A DNA stretch of 64,000 bases, taken from Siphonodentalium dalli (Eukaryota > Mollusca > Scaphopoda > Gadilida > Siphonodentaliidae). Position numbers and translations under genes: made by a program. Position 1 is the stretch's first letter. Every line of letters begins with the position of its first letter. Where the stretch lies: positions 249,149,827 through 249,213,826 of the forward strand of contig CP136064.1 in the NCBI GenBank assembly GCA_032622095.1, read 5' to 3'. This document shows positions 33,106-44,700 of the stretch, piece after piece. The notes beneath the pieces are model-generated. The model was not told the DNA's origin. It ran no database searches and saw nothing but the letters and a program-made list of their open reading frames with translations.

Positions 33106-33610
33106 TAAACATACACCCTACAGCTGGCAAATTGAATGCAAAAACAGTGGCGACGGTGTAAATGAAGTTATTGTCATCATTCACATGGTCAGATATAGAG
33201 GATCTACAACCGAGCCTTTGGCGAGGTCCAGACCTAATTTACTGGACAAGTTTTGTAAATTCCACTATAAACTGGGGACGAGTTGTAGATTCTATTTATT
33301 ACATGATCCAAAACCTAGGCAAAACATACTTAAATCAACAAATGGGACGCGAAACTAACATCAGCTTCTGTAAGGCATGCGATGACGTTTCACGTAACAA
33401 TGCGTTGTTTGCCCGCGTAAAGAAATAGTCCCAGATAAATGAAGACTAGTTGGTGTATTTAATGGCGTATATCTAATGACATAACTTTTCAAACTCTTCA
33501 TTCATTATACATGTAGTTTGTTCGAAAAATATTGGAAGCCAAAGTATCTTGAGACATAGCTTACGGACTGTAAACAGATGACAAACGGGTCACCTGGAAC
33601 TATTTCCTGG

Positions 33611-33708
33611 TAACCCTTTTAGTGCCAGGGGCTCGCATATATAAGAGAATGCATTGGCACAGGGTATATGGGTCGATACAAAAATTGGACCTGGCACTCA
33701 AAGGGTTA
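33611..33708. mobile_element. Short piggyBac-type MITE, family C
   Basis: TAACCCTTTTAGTGCCAGG to CCTGGCACTCAAAGGGTTAA, about 98 bp, holding only one half of the hairpin cassette. The long form is at 37424-37911. Confidence 0.7.
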
Positions 33709-35113
33709 AACGAATGTTTAATATCACAATTTATAGAATGGGTTTATAGACGACTTCGGGTCGAAAATTCTTATTGAATGGAATAAGGGTAGGATCATGT
33801 AATAAATAGTTATAGTTGAACATGTCAATGTTCATACCTGACATATGCCATCGAATATTAAGTAATTGTTTCAATCACGTTGAGATAAAAGAGACTTCAA
33901 CAAAGATTTAAACAGCTGACATCCTTACATAGTTTCATATCGAACGTGTGCCATGTGATGTCGGTTGCCAAGTTAGCAAACTTAGGTAATTTTAAATGTA
34001 TGCCGTTCAGAATAGCCATGCATTATGCAAATTATGTGCTTCGATCGCAACCCGTGACGGTGATCAATCGCCGCATATATTCGTAGTCTGTATCGACGTT
34101 ATGTAAGTTGAAAATTGTCTACACAGTGCGGGATAGCTAGTTGCGAAACTCAATTGATTACCTTATGTTTAGAACTTCAGATATCCAATTTAGATTACAC
34201 GAATAAAATTCAATGTCAGCTGCCGTTATGAGCGACAAAACATAAATTGGAATGAACAGAAACGGTGAGAAACCTTTGAACAATCGGCCTATTACGTTCT
34301 TAAACGGACGACATCATGTGCGACCAGTTATCTGCGACACTGCCGGCAGAATTCCTATACATATCCTACTTTCAGTTTCTGTTTCCCGGGAAATCGAGTG
34401 CGTTGCACCAAGTTTCGATCCGTTGAATATTGTTGATTACATTTGACACTTGCAATTTTTGTCTGTTTTCTGGGACCCCCACCATGAAGACAACTACTGT
34501 TAATATGTGATGTAGGTGTTTGATCTATTGTGGGGTGAACAGTTTAACAGATAACTACCAATGGTATCAGACTACAACAATTATATAGCTGAATGGTGTA
34601 CCCATGTCCACTTGTGTCAAATCTTTATTATCTGTATAAAATAATGTAGACAAGTAACTTCCATTCCATGGGGATTGTGATACGTTGATTGAACTGTCTT
34701 TATGTGTCTTACTCTCACTTCTTGTGTCATGTTTGCCATGACACAGCTAGATAGAAATTCAATACAACATATACCAAACCCTCCATGAGCCTGAGAGTGA
34801 CTTCCATATGTAATGATTTTCCTTAAAAAAACACAAGTTCCAACGGATGTTTAAGGAGATTAACATTGATATATAGCATCTAGTGAATTTTGCCGTTTTT
34901 TTTTGTCATGAGACACCGAAATACACACTGGTAAACAATGTCAATCACTAGCTGATTCGATTCGAGATTCGATTCGATGTTGATATCAGGAAGGAGATTC
35001 GATATCGAGATTCGATTCGATGCAAAATCCACGATTCGCAGATCCCTACTATCAAAGGCAGCTGACATGAGCGGAAACAGTTCCGCGAGAGTGCATATAT
35101 CTTTCTTTGTTGA
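33709..35113. other. Intergenic sequence, no gene recognised
   Basis: Includes a GATTCGATTCGA-rich stretch at 34950-35045. Frames of 60-87 codons (34252-34446 and 34880-35143) have no family signature. Confidence 0.45.
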
Positions 35114-35119
35114 TTTATT
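35114..35119 (-). terminator. EFHB: Candidate poly(A) signal of EFHB
   Basis: AATAAA on the minus strand about 500 bp past the stop. No closer hexamer was noticed, so the 3' UTR would include the 24-bp minisatellite. Weak evidence. Confidence 0.25.
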
Positions 35120-35465
35120 TGACTTTAAAGTGTACCAACACACTGTCCCGATAGGGAGTTAATTCAATGAGTGTATATGGGAACACCCAACATACACATA
35201 TACATCGGAATTGGAAATCGGCGATTGTGCAGACATATAATCAGAAATATTGATAAGAGAGAGGCAAATTCATAATCGGAACATCACTATTACGGACATG
35301 TACTGGTTATAAGGAATGGGTGATTTGGTATGGTAGTTACCTACAATTTTGTTTCAAAACAGTGTTACCTCACATCTATATTAAGATAGGTCCAAGCCAT
35401 AGCTGTACGACACCACTGAAGTTAATTGCACCAGGAAAAAAATGAACTGGGAATAATTCAGAGAT

Positions 35466-35557
35466 GGTACCCTCGTTTGTATAAGATATGTTACCCTTGT
35501 TTGTATACGATATGTTACCCTTGTTTGTATAAGATATGTTACCCTTGATTGTATAAA
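35466..35557. repeat. 24-bp minisatellite in the presumed EFHB 3' UTR
   Basis: About four tandem units of a 24-mer of the type GTTACCCTTGTTTGTATAAG plus ATAT, with few substitutions, 60-150 bp beyond the EFHB stop codon. The minus-strand reading frame it creates (TRVTYLIQ repeats) is an artefact of the period being a multiple of three. Confidence 0.85.
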
Positions 35558-35617
35558 CTTTTGATTTAAGATATTGATTCGTTTTGATATGAAATGACTA
35601 AGGCAGGACACTCCACC

Positions 35618-35797
35618 TCACAAAGAGTATGGGTGGTTGTTACTGACTATATCTCTGGCTTCAAGTTCATCCAAGATATCCCTGAATGATTCGACACTAA
35701 CGTGACCTTTTGGATGTCGCAGTACCGCTGTGCTATATACTTGTTCAAATGTAGCACCTGTCATCTTGATTCCAATGTTGGTGAAAATGCTCTTCAA
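35618..35797 (-). CDS. EFHB: EFHB exon 9 (stop codon)
   Basis: Acceptor TTTTTCAG; phase 0 in. It encodes LKSIFTNIGIKMTGATFEQV, SVESFRDILDELEARDIVSN, then HPYSL and TGA at 35618-35620. Confidence 0.92.
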   Translation of the reverse strand: MKSIFTNIGIKMTGATFEQVYSTAVLRHPKGHVSVESFRDILDELEARDIVSNNHPYSL

Positions 35798-38700
35798 CTG
35801 AAAAATAATATGATAATATGCTGAGCAAAATATATGTCCAGTGCTGAAGGAAAAGAATCTTTCAAACGATCATTCAAATACTCATAAGATTAAGAGACGT
35901 CTCTGCCTCGGAGTTCAAAATCGACATTAACCAGTGTATTAACCAGTGAAGGATCCAGGGATTTTTTTGGGACACCTGTTTTTGGGCAATAATATGCCGA
36001 AAGCATATCCCGTAGACCTGAGCGAGGGAGATTCGTGAGGGGGTATCCCCCTGCTGATGTTAGGGGGTTTCCCCCTGGAAATTGTTTTTAAATCCAATGC
36101 ATTGAGAGCTAATCTAGAGCTCTTGGAGTCAGTATTTTGAATTTTACTGAGAGTTCACTTTGATCAAGTTTCTCAAGCGTAACTTTAGAAATTTGTTATA
36201 TATGTATGGATTGAAAATGCTTATAAGTTATTGTCAGATATCTTTTGGTTCAATAGATTATGCTTATCCTGCTTGAAATGAGACCATTATCACTGTAATT
36301 CATATAATAGGCTATTTTCTAAAATTCAAGTGAGAGACACATTCATAATATACTAGTGGTACAGAAATAATGTCTATTGAGTTAGTAATTACTACTAATA
36401 CTAGTAGTACTAATCTCTATGTTAATTATTCATTTGGTATTATGAGATCCCACATGATAACCAGGTTGATTTCATCAAGTTGTCACTGTTCCTGCACTGT
36501 ATTGTGTAATTTCACTTGAATTTGATTAAAATACTGAAGTCTGAAGGCTGAACTCAAACTATTTGAAGTTTTCACAGATGAAAGCTAGATAAAGCCAAAC
36601 ATACTTTACAGTATGATTCCAACTGTTAAACTTAAGTTAATTCTTTTTGTAAACTGACATGTCTTATGTCAATATATATAAATATAATTATCTTGTTATG
36701 ATATGAATTGGGACCTGAATAAAAAAAAATGAAAAAAATGAAGAATTTTTTTATTTTTTTTTGGGCACCTGGAGTTTGGGCGCCCAAACCGGTAAACGGT
36801 ATGAAAAACGGCCTGTATATGTCCCTGTTAACATCCAGGTATACACAACCAAGGGTCATCATAACAGATATTCATGGCCTTCAGGTTCACAGTATTGATA
36901 GTCTTGTGGAATTAGACTAGCTGGCATCATATTTTTATCAAGGTAGGATTATCCCCCTTGGTCAGTAACAGGAAAAGCAACAGATAAGACTAACAATTTG
37001 TATCAATCGATTCTCACACGTAATGCCAATAAAATAAAATATCTGAGTTCTCAAGCAATTACATCTCAATTTTGAGATGAGGGGGAGAGGTTATTTATTT
37101 CAATTATTTTTCTCACAATTTGGAAAACATACTTCAGAAACAATAGAAATTCATTTTTGTTGTTCAAATCCAATATTTCTAACAGGAAATATTGATAAAA
37201 ATGTTTGAAAACATGACATTTTTATTTATTTGGCCCAATTGTAAAAATATATAGTGGAATGTTCTATTTATATCCATTTGCTGGAATGTTCCGATAACAG
37301 AAGCAGATAACAGGAAAAGAAATATTCTATACATTCATTGAATAATACATCCGTTCAGAAGATAAGTTCAACAGCCTAAGATTGTTTGTTTCCTTTCATG
37401 ACGGGAGCTGCAATGGTGCAGCATTAACCCTTTCAGTGCCAGGTCCGATTTTTGTATCAACCCATATACCCTGTGCCAATGCATTCTCTTATATATGCGA
37501 GTCGACCATAGGTCGCCTCGCATATAAGAGAATGCATTGGCCTAACAATTTTTCATCATTTGTTATTATTTTTTACAATTTTTTACAATTTTAATAAATT
37601 TTTCTTATATTCATTAACAGACTTATTTTGTAGGTTTAGTGCCAGGGAATCTTACGTTTTTCATGGGCATCAAAATTATTACTATGAATACTTGGTGATA
37701 GTTTTGAGTTATAACATGCCCCTAAGGTTTTATCCAGTTTGTTTATATATTCGTTATAGCATGCTTAAGCATACCCAAAAAATTTAACCCAAAAAAAATT
37801 CAACCCAAAACAATCTAAAAACAAAAAAAAGTTTTTTCATTTTTTTAGGGCCGATTTTACAGACCGTAAATTAGGGCCAATGAGATCGGCCCCTGACACT
37901 GAAAGGGTTAAGGATCCTGTACCATAGAATGCATCAGCACAGGGTTTTTGGAAAATTTCAGGAAGCTCTAGTCATGAAGAGTTAAATTTATAAGCCATCC
38001 CTAAAATGAATGAATGAAAATAGCAGTCAGCAAGTATTTTTTCTTTCAAACAGAAGGCTGTCCACTCAATATACAATGCCATGTTCCCAAATTACTTCAC
38101 ACTGAAATAATGATAAGATCTTTCCTCCGAGAATTTCAACATGTCTCAGTTGGAAAATAACCCTTTCCATACTAAATTGATTCTCCCATTCAGTTATAAA
38201 AGTATACATTGGAATGGTCAATTATTCATTTGGAGGTGTGTTCAGGTAACAAAAGCAGACAACAGACAGAAAACGGACAATACAAGAGCAGATTGATTAA
38301 TATTCTTTGGTGTGATTTGTTCAGATAATAATTTCAACAAATGACCTATACTCATTTCAACCACAAGCGCGCATTGGTGCTTATACCCTAGGCGCAGATG
38401 AATGATGACGTCATATATTTTTTTCTATATTTTCTGTAGCGATGAGCCAAATTCTGGTTGCATGTACGTTTTTTTGTGAAACTGACACATGATTCCAGTT
38501 AGTAACTGTCTGGAGATTGTTAAATTGCGGAATCGGCAGTGGACCAATGAGATGAAAATAAAATTGTCAACTTCACAACTTCCGAAGCATTCCCATGTGA
38601 TTTAGGCAAATTAGTTTCATTTAGACCAATTTTGTTAGTTAGCTTAATGAAAACCAGAGAAGACGTCATGGCACGGTTTATGACGTCATTTACGTCATGT

Positions 38701-41700
38701 TGGCTTTGCGGGCCAGAATCAATACAAGATATCCATGACAATACTTGTCATGTGGTCTCCACCGGGGCCATTGCATGCTGTTAGATAAATTATTCTTAGC
38801 ATTATCTCGGCGATAGAAACCAAATTTGAGGCACAGCATGTGTGGTTGCTCCACTACGTGTCACATATGATTCATATTATAACTTATTTTCTTAATATTT
38901 CCTAAAGGAACTACTCGTCAATGAGTATTTAGTAAAGAAAGGGTTAAGAGGAACATTTATCTGTTCTCTGGCAACTATATATGGAAAACTAGATTAGGAC
39001 AGGGATAAGCCTGGACAGGGGCAACTTGGGAGACATCTTCTCACTAAATTGTGACTGATTCTGAAACTGCCTATACAGCAGAGTGCTCTCCCTATCATTA
39101 GCTTATGTCAGCTTCTGGTGGGCAAGACATGGTACTCTTGTCGTGGACTCGAGTGTTATTGGGCATCCCCCTTTACTCACATATGTGACCCGCCATATCA
39201 AATCCAGTCGGAAGTCGGGATTTTTTTACCCTGTGCCAATGCATTCTCTTATATATGCGAGTCGACCATAGGTCGCCTCGCATATATAAGAGAATGCATT
39301 GGCCTAACAATTTTTTACAATTTTAATAATTTGTTCTTGTATTCTTTAACAATTTTATAATTTCACCCATACAGAGCCCCAGACAAACATGAGCAGACGA
39401 CACTCTTCTATGTGCTTCTATATATGTGTGGGGCTCCCTGCAGGGTAATGGATGTTTTTTTATTTTATGTCCTAAAAATTGTAAGAAACGTTTATTTAAA
39501 AAACATGATAAAAAATTGTTAAGCCAATGCATTCTCTTATATATGTGAGGCGACCTATGGTCGACTCGCATATATAAGAGAATGCATTGGCACAGGGTAA
39601 AAAAATCCCGACTTCCGACTGGATTTGATATGGCGGGTCACATATGTGGTACATACAAATCTTCTCCCTATTTCTGTGTCTTGGAAAAAGGAACTTATTA
39701 TAATGGTGCATAAATGGGATCAGTCTACTTCTCCTTAATAATCAAATAGAAATTTGAAACTTCTAGACTGGTCACTGGATTATGGAGAAAGGCTTAACCT
39801 TTTCATGACGGGAGCTGCGCTGGTGCAGCATTAAAGTTACTGTGCCAGTGCATTATCTTAAATATGTTAGGCCAATGTATTCTCTTATATATGCAAGACT
39901 CGCATATATAAGAGAATACATTGGCACAAGGTTTTTGCAAAATTTCAGGAAGCTCCAGTCATGAAAGGGTTAATTCAAATTTCCCACCAAAGATTTCTAT
40001 TTAAGAAACTGAACTAAATTTCATGTGGATAAACGGAAAATTAATATTGAAAATTTTGATAAATTTAACAAATAGATTGGGTAAATAAACCCTTATCACA
40101 TATAAAATAAATATAACATTTATAAGAAGTCCCTTACCTCAGCCTCCGTCCTTGGAATGAGGAAGTCTCGTTCATTGACTGCTCGCTGACTATAGATTGA
40201 AGGATTCAACAGACCATATGCATCTGACTCATCGCCATAGTTCTTTCTGTCATCAATCCTTTTTATCCTCGGGGCAGGTAAGTCAGCACGAATTGTTGGT
40301 GTGCCGTATGTCCGATATCCTGGTAAAATAAAGAAAATATACTCAATTTCTACTGTAATTGTTGGTGTGCCATATGTCCGATATCCTGGTAAAATAAAGA
40401 AAATATACTCAATTTCTATTGAACAGTAATGCCCTAAGTAATTGACTACTTAACACAGCAGAATTATGGGTAACTTTTCAGGATTTAGTCGGAAATATGG
40501 CTTGTTGCCATTCATCGGAAAGCTCTCACTGAGAGGTTTCCGATGAATGGCAACAAGCCATATTTCCAATTAAATCCTGAAAAGTTACCCATAATTCTGC
40601 TGTGGTTAAGGAGTCAATTATTTAGGGAATTACTGTAATTTAAGTTGAATATTTGTTGCTGGAGCCGGGCCTGAGAATAAGGTGCCTGTCATTTGCAGAT
40701 TGAGGTCCCCAGAGGTTGAATTTAGTGATGTTATCCCACATAGCTGGCTAGCATCAATAAATTCACCCTCTGGGGACCTCATTCTGCTTAGGCTTCATCA
40801 TCTCTGGAAAGTTTCTTTATTAATATCAAATTTCTATGGAAACTTCTTCACATAGATTCTATTTCTTTTTTAGTTTAGTTTCTCTATATCCCCAAATTGG
40901 CAGATGACTAGTGATGGGCGGTTAACCGAGAAAACAACTCGGTTTCGGTTTTTGACAATAAACCGAAAACCGACCGACGTGATTCTGCTCAAACCGACAT
41001 TACACCAATGGGTGTACATCACAATATTCACCATTTGGTAACTTCATTCTGAGTCTATGTCTCCCATAGCAGGTGAGTCATGCAGATTGAGGTCACCAGA
41101 GGGTGAATTTGGTGATGCTAGTTAAACATTCTCATCTAAAACAGGTGCATTCGAAATTAATTTAGCTTCAACAGTCACTGGTTGTAGGACAATTAATATA
41201 TCCTACTATAATTTTGATGGTTCATTTTGTATGATATACACCCATATGCCATATCTTTTTTTGGCGAAACTGGTTTTGTTAAAATTTCAAGAGCATAATG
41301 CAGAGAAATTGAGTTTGAGAATCACATCATAAAGTTATCACCTTGTGATCATTTCATAATTTCTTACTGCTTGGATATTAGCCTGATGGTCCATCTCATC
41401 CCAGAAAGTTTTATTTTTTATTCCAGGGTAAAATTAATAAATATAATAAATTTGCATTGAAGACAACTGTCAGGAAAAGCTTCTATCAATAATAATATTA
41501 ATATATTTAGAAGTCCTTATGACAGTTTTAGGGATAATTTTTTAGAACAGAAATCAGCGTGAAATTGATCGGAGCGTAGAGAGAAAACTATCTTGTTAAC
41601 ACTCTCAGCTAAGATATTTACCAGGAATTATGATCAAAATAAACCACTTTATTATGCCTTTATAGTCAAATAGTATACCCCATCTTCAGTTTATTCCGTA

Positions 41701-44700
41701 TTTTATTCACAAAATAGTTCTTTCTAGTCTTGAAATCGCTATTTAGAAAAATTATCTTTGCTGTTGTTGTAATTGTGTCCTGGAAGAGATAGACCATCTT
41801 TAAGGTTTTTGTCAAAGATAAAGTCGCACTTGAACACAATCAAGTGCTGTTTATGTTTACTTACCTCTCGTTGAGACTCCACCCACCACTGCATTAATTA
41901 GACTGTTGCTCGTCCTGTGGTCCCCAATAGCTGCATCTATCTGTTTCTGTAACCTTCGTGGCGTACTCTCGGCAGTCTGTGGTGTCTTTGGTACTAAGTC
42001 TCTTTCATTAATGATATTGCCGCTTGTAAATGGTCGTGCTGGCAGCATGTCTATTGGAATAAAGACAATTCCATGAATAATTTCCAAAAAAAAAAATCTT
42101 TAAGAAATAATCTGTTTCCTTCCTAATGTAATTACACAGTTTAAAGACATTTGCCTAATAAACCTATAAATCGCTACGCGATTCATAAAATTCATGATTT
42201 ATAAAGGTTTGGCAAATGCCTTTAAGCTGTGTAATATATTAGGAAACAGAGATGATTCCTTATAATTACAGCTCAACAGAATATATCAAGACAAAAGTGG
42301 AATTTGAGTTGGATATATACTTAAATATTGGGTACTTTATTGTGACGTTGCCATGTCGTCGTTGTGACAAAATTACTATCTCAACTATCAACTCTCACTT
42401 CAAAGTGATCCGCCCCTAATGTAATTATCCTATCTAATTATATCTGCTCTTTCTAAGCTAATCACAGCGATTTGTTTGGGATGGATAAAGGGCTGTTTGT
42501 TTACAATTTTGAGTAGTTCGGACGTCTTTTTTTACAAAATGACAAAGCCGATGGTGTAGAATATATTGACAATAAGAGTTTAATTATGAATTCCTCAAAT
42601 GGGTGTAGTGGCTGGGTCGTAAAATATCAGATTGATGTAGTGAAATAAGCATGTAATATGACTTTAATGTAAACTGATATAGTAAGGACTGCTACAACAT
42701 TTGTAACACACAAATATAGATGTCATATTACCTTGCCCATAATTCAGTCCAGTCGACATCTTGTCTTTCCAATTCAGAAAATTAGAAAACTCAAGATAAT
42801 CTATGTATCCATCTTTGTTGTGGTCACAGTAGTCCATAAGCTGTGTAAGTAACTCGGGTTCTAGTGGCAGATTAAACTGTAGACATGTATCTCTCAGATC
42901 CTCCTGCGAAATTTGACCAGATTTACTCTGAAATTTAGAAATGAAATCAAGAGTTGATTTAATGTGTCTGTCATTTGCAGAATGAGGTCCCCAGAGATTG
43001 AATTTAATGACACTACCTCAAACAGAGGGCATTAGCATATAGTCCGGCAGACATACCAATATATAAACATTTTCAGATAAGCAAAGATGTTTAGCTCTAG
43101 AACGGAAAACCTGAACACTCCATTGAATGTGCTGATATTCGTGAACATCCATACCAAATTTCATTGAGATCCGAAAACCTATAGTTGAGATATCTGCTCA
43201 GACGGACAAAAAAAAACAGATGAATAACTCTAGAACGGAAAACCCAAATAAAACAAATGAACACTCCTCTGAATACCCTCATAGCAACCACAAGCGCGCG
43301 TTGGTGCTTATACCTTAGGCGCAGGTGAATGATGACATCATATATTTTTTCTATATTTCCTGTAGCGATGAGCCAAATTCTGGTAGCGTGTACACTTTTT
43401 TGTGAAATTGACACATGACTTCTGGTTAGCAACTTCTGGAAATTAGTAAATTGCGGAATGAAAATTAAAATGTCAACTTCACAACTTCCAAAAAATTTCC
43501 ATATGATTTAGTCCAGTCTTAGTAAACTTAGCGTACATTTGCTCCCAGAGTCGCGCACGGTACGTCTAATCGAAATGGCAGTCAAGGTCATTTGCTCAAG
43601 CTCGAAAAACAACAGAGCGAGTGACGTCATTATCCTGGCAAGCGACTCCCAAAATAGACTAATTTATGCACGTCAAACATTTTGGTGCCAAGAAACGAAA
43701 GTCGTAAATACTTCCGCAGAATCATGGCGTCCATGGCAACACCTGTAAAATTGATGCCTACGCGAATTAAACGTAGTAGTTGCAATAGAACACACTTTAA
43801 TCGATTATTCTCAAATATCTTCCGCTTTGTTTCTGGTGAAACAATGTAAAGCGGAAGATATTCCTGTTTGGACTGCTAATGCGCGAAGTAATTATGTTAT
43901 CGATTATCCACGCCCATAAGCTAAAATAAGATTTTCCACGTGTTTATTTGTATACAAAAGCTGGCGTTTTTTAAAGACGCCAGCCAATCAGGTGGCAGGA
44001 ATTCCCAGGGCTTTCCCCGGGATGTGCAAACGGAAAAGAGGGGTTCTTTCGTTCGACGTATGAGCGCGAATAGCAATTGTACTTCGAAATTCATTTATGA
44101 CTGGATTTAGTTATATTAGTTTTATTAGGACCAATTTCATCAGTTAACTTCTTGAAAACCACAAAAGATGTCATGACACGGTCCATGACATCATTTACAC
44201 CATGTGTCACGTATGATTCATATTAGTGATGAACATCCATATCAAATTTAATAGAGATCATACAACCTGTGGTTCAGATATCTGCTCGGATGAACAAAAA
44301 AGCAACATTTCCAGAACAACCAGGATGAATAACTCTAGAATTGAAAACCTGAACAAAACGATAGAACACTCAATTGATTGCCATCATAGTGGTGAACATC
44401 TACACCCAAATTAAAATTGAGATCCGACAACTGGTGGTTGAGATATCTCCCCGGACAGACGGCTCAATGGCTAGACAGAGGATCAGACGCATATAATACA
44501 GTATATCCACCATTTCCTTCAGTCATGGTGTTATAATGAGAGGTAGGATAAGAAATAATTGAAAATACCTTATCATAATGACTGAATGTTGATAGGAGTT
44601 CGTGAACATACCTTATCATAATGACTGAATGCTGATAGGAGGTCGTGGAAGTTATGATAATTCGATTTCTTGAGGTGCTGTTGTATTGCTGCAATGACTC

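Noticed and set aside
33162..33428. 88-codon plus-strand frame
   Set aside because: No motif, no flanking splice sites that connect it to anything, and it lies between MITEs. Taken as chance.
34252..34446. 64-codon plus-strand frame
   Set aside because: No family signature and no supporting exons.
35381..35611. Frame with TRVTYLIQ repeats
   Set aside because: A by-product of the 24-bp minisatellite, whose period is divisible by three; it lies in the EFHB 3' UTR.
39496..39711. Frames repeating PCANAFSYICESTIGRL and similar
   Set aside because: These peptides come from the MITE hairpin cassette read in several copies (also at 2630, 9096, 29543, 31093, 37382 and 39118); not genes.
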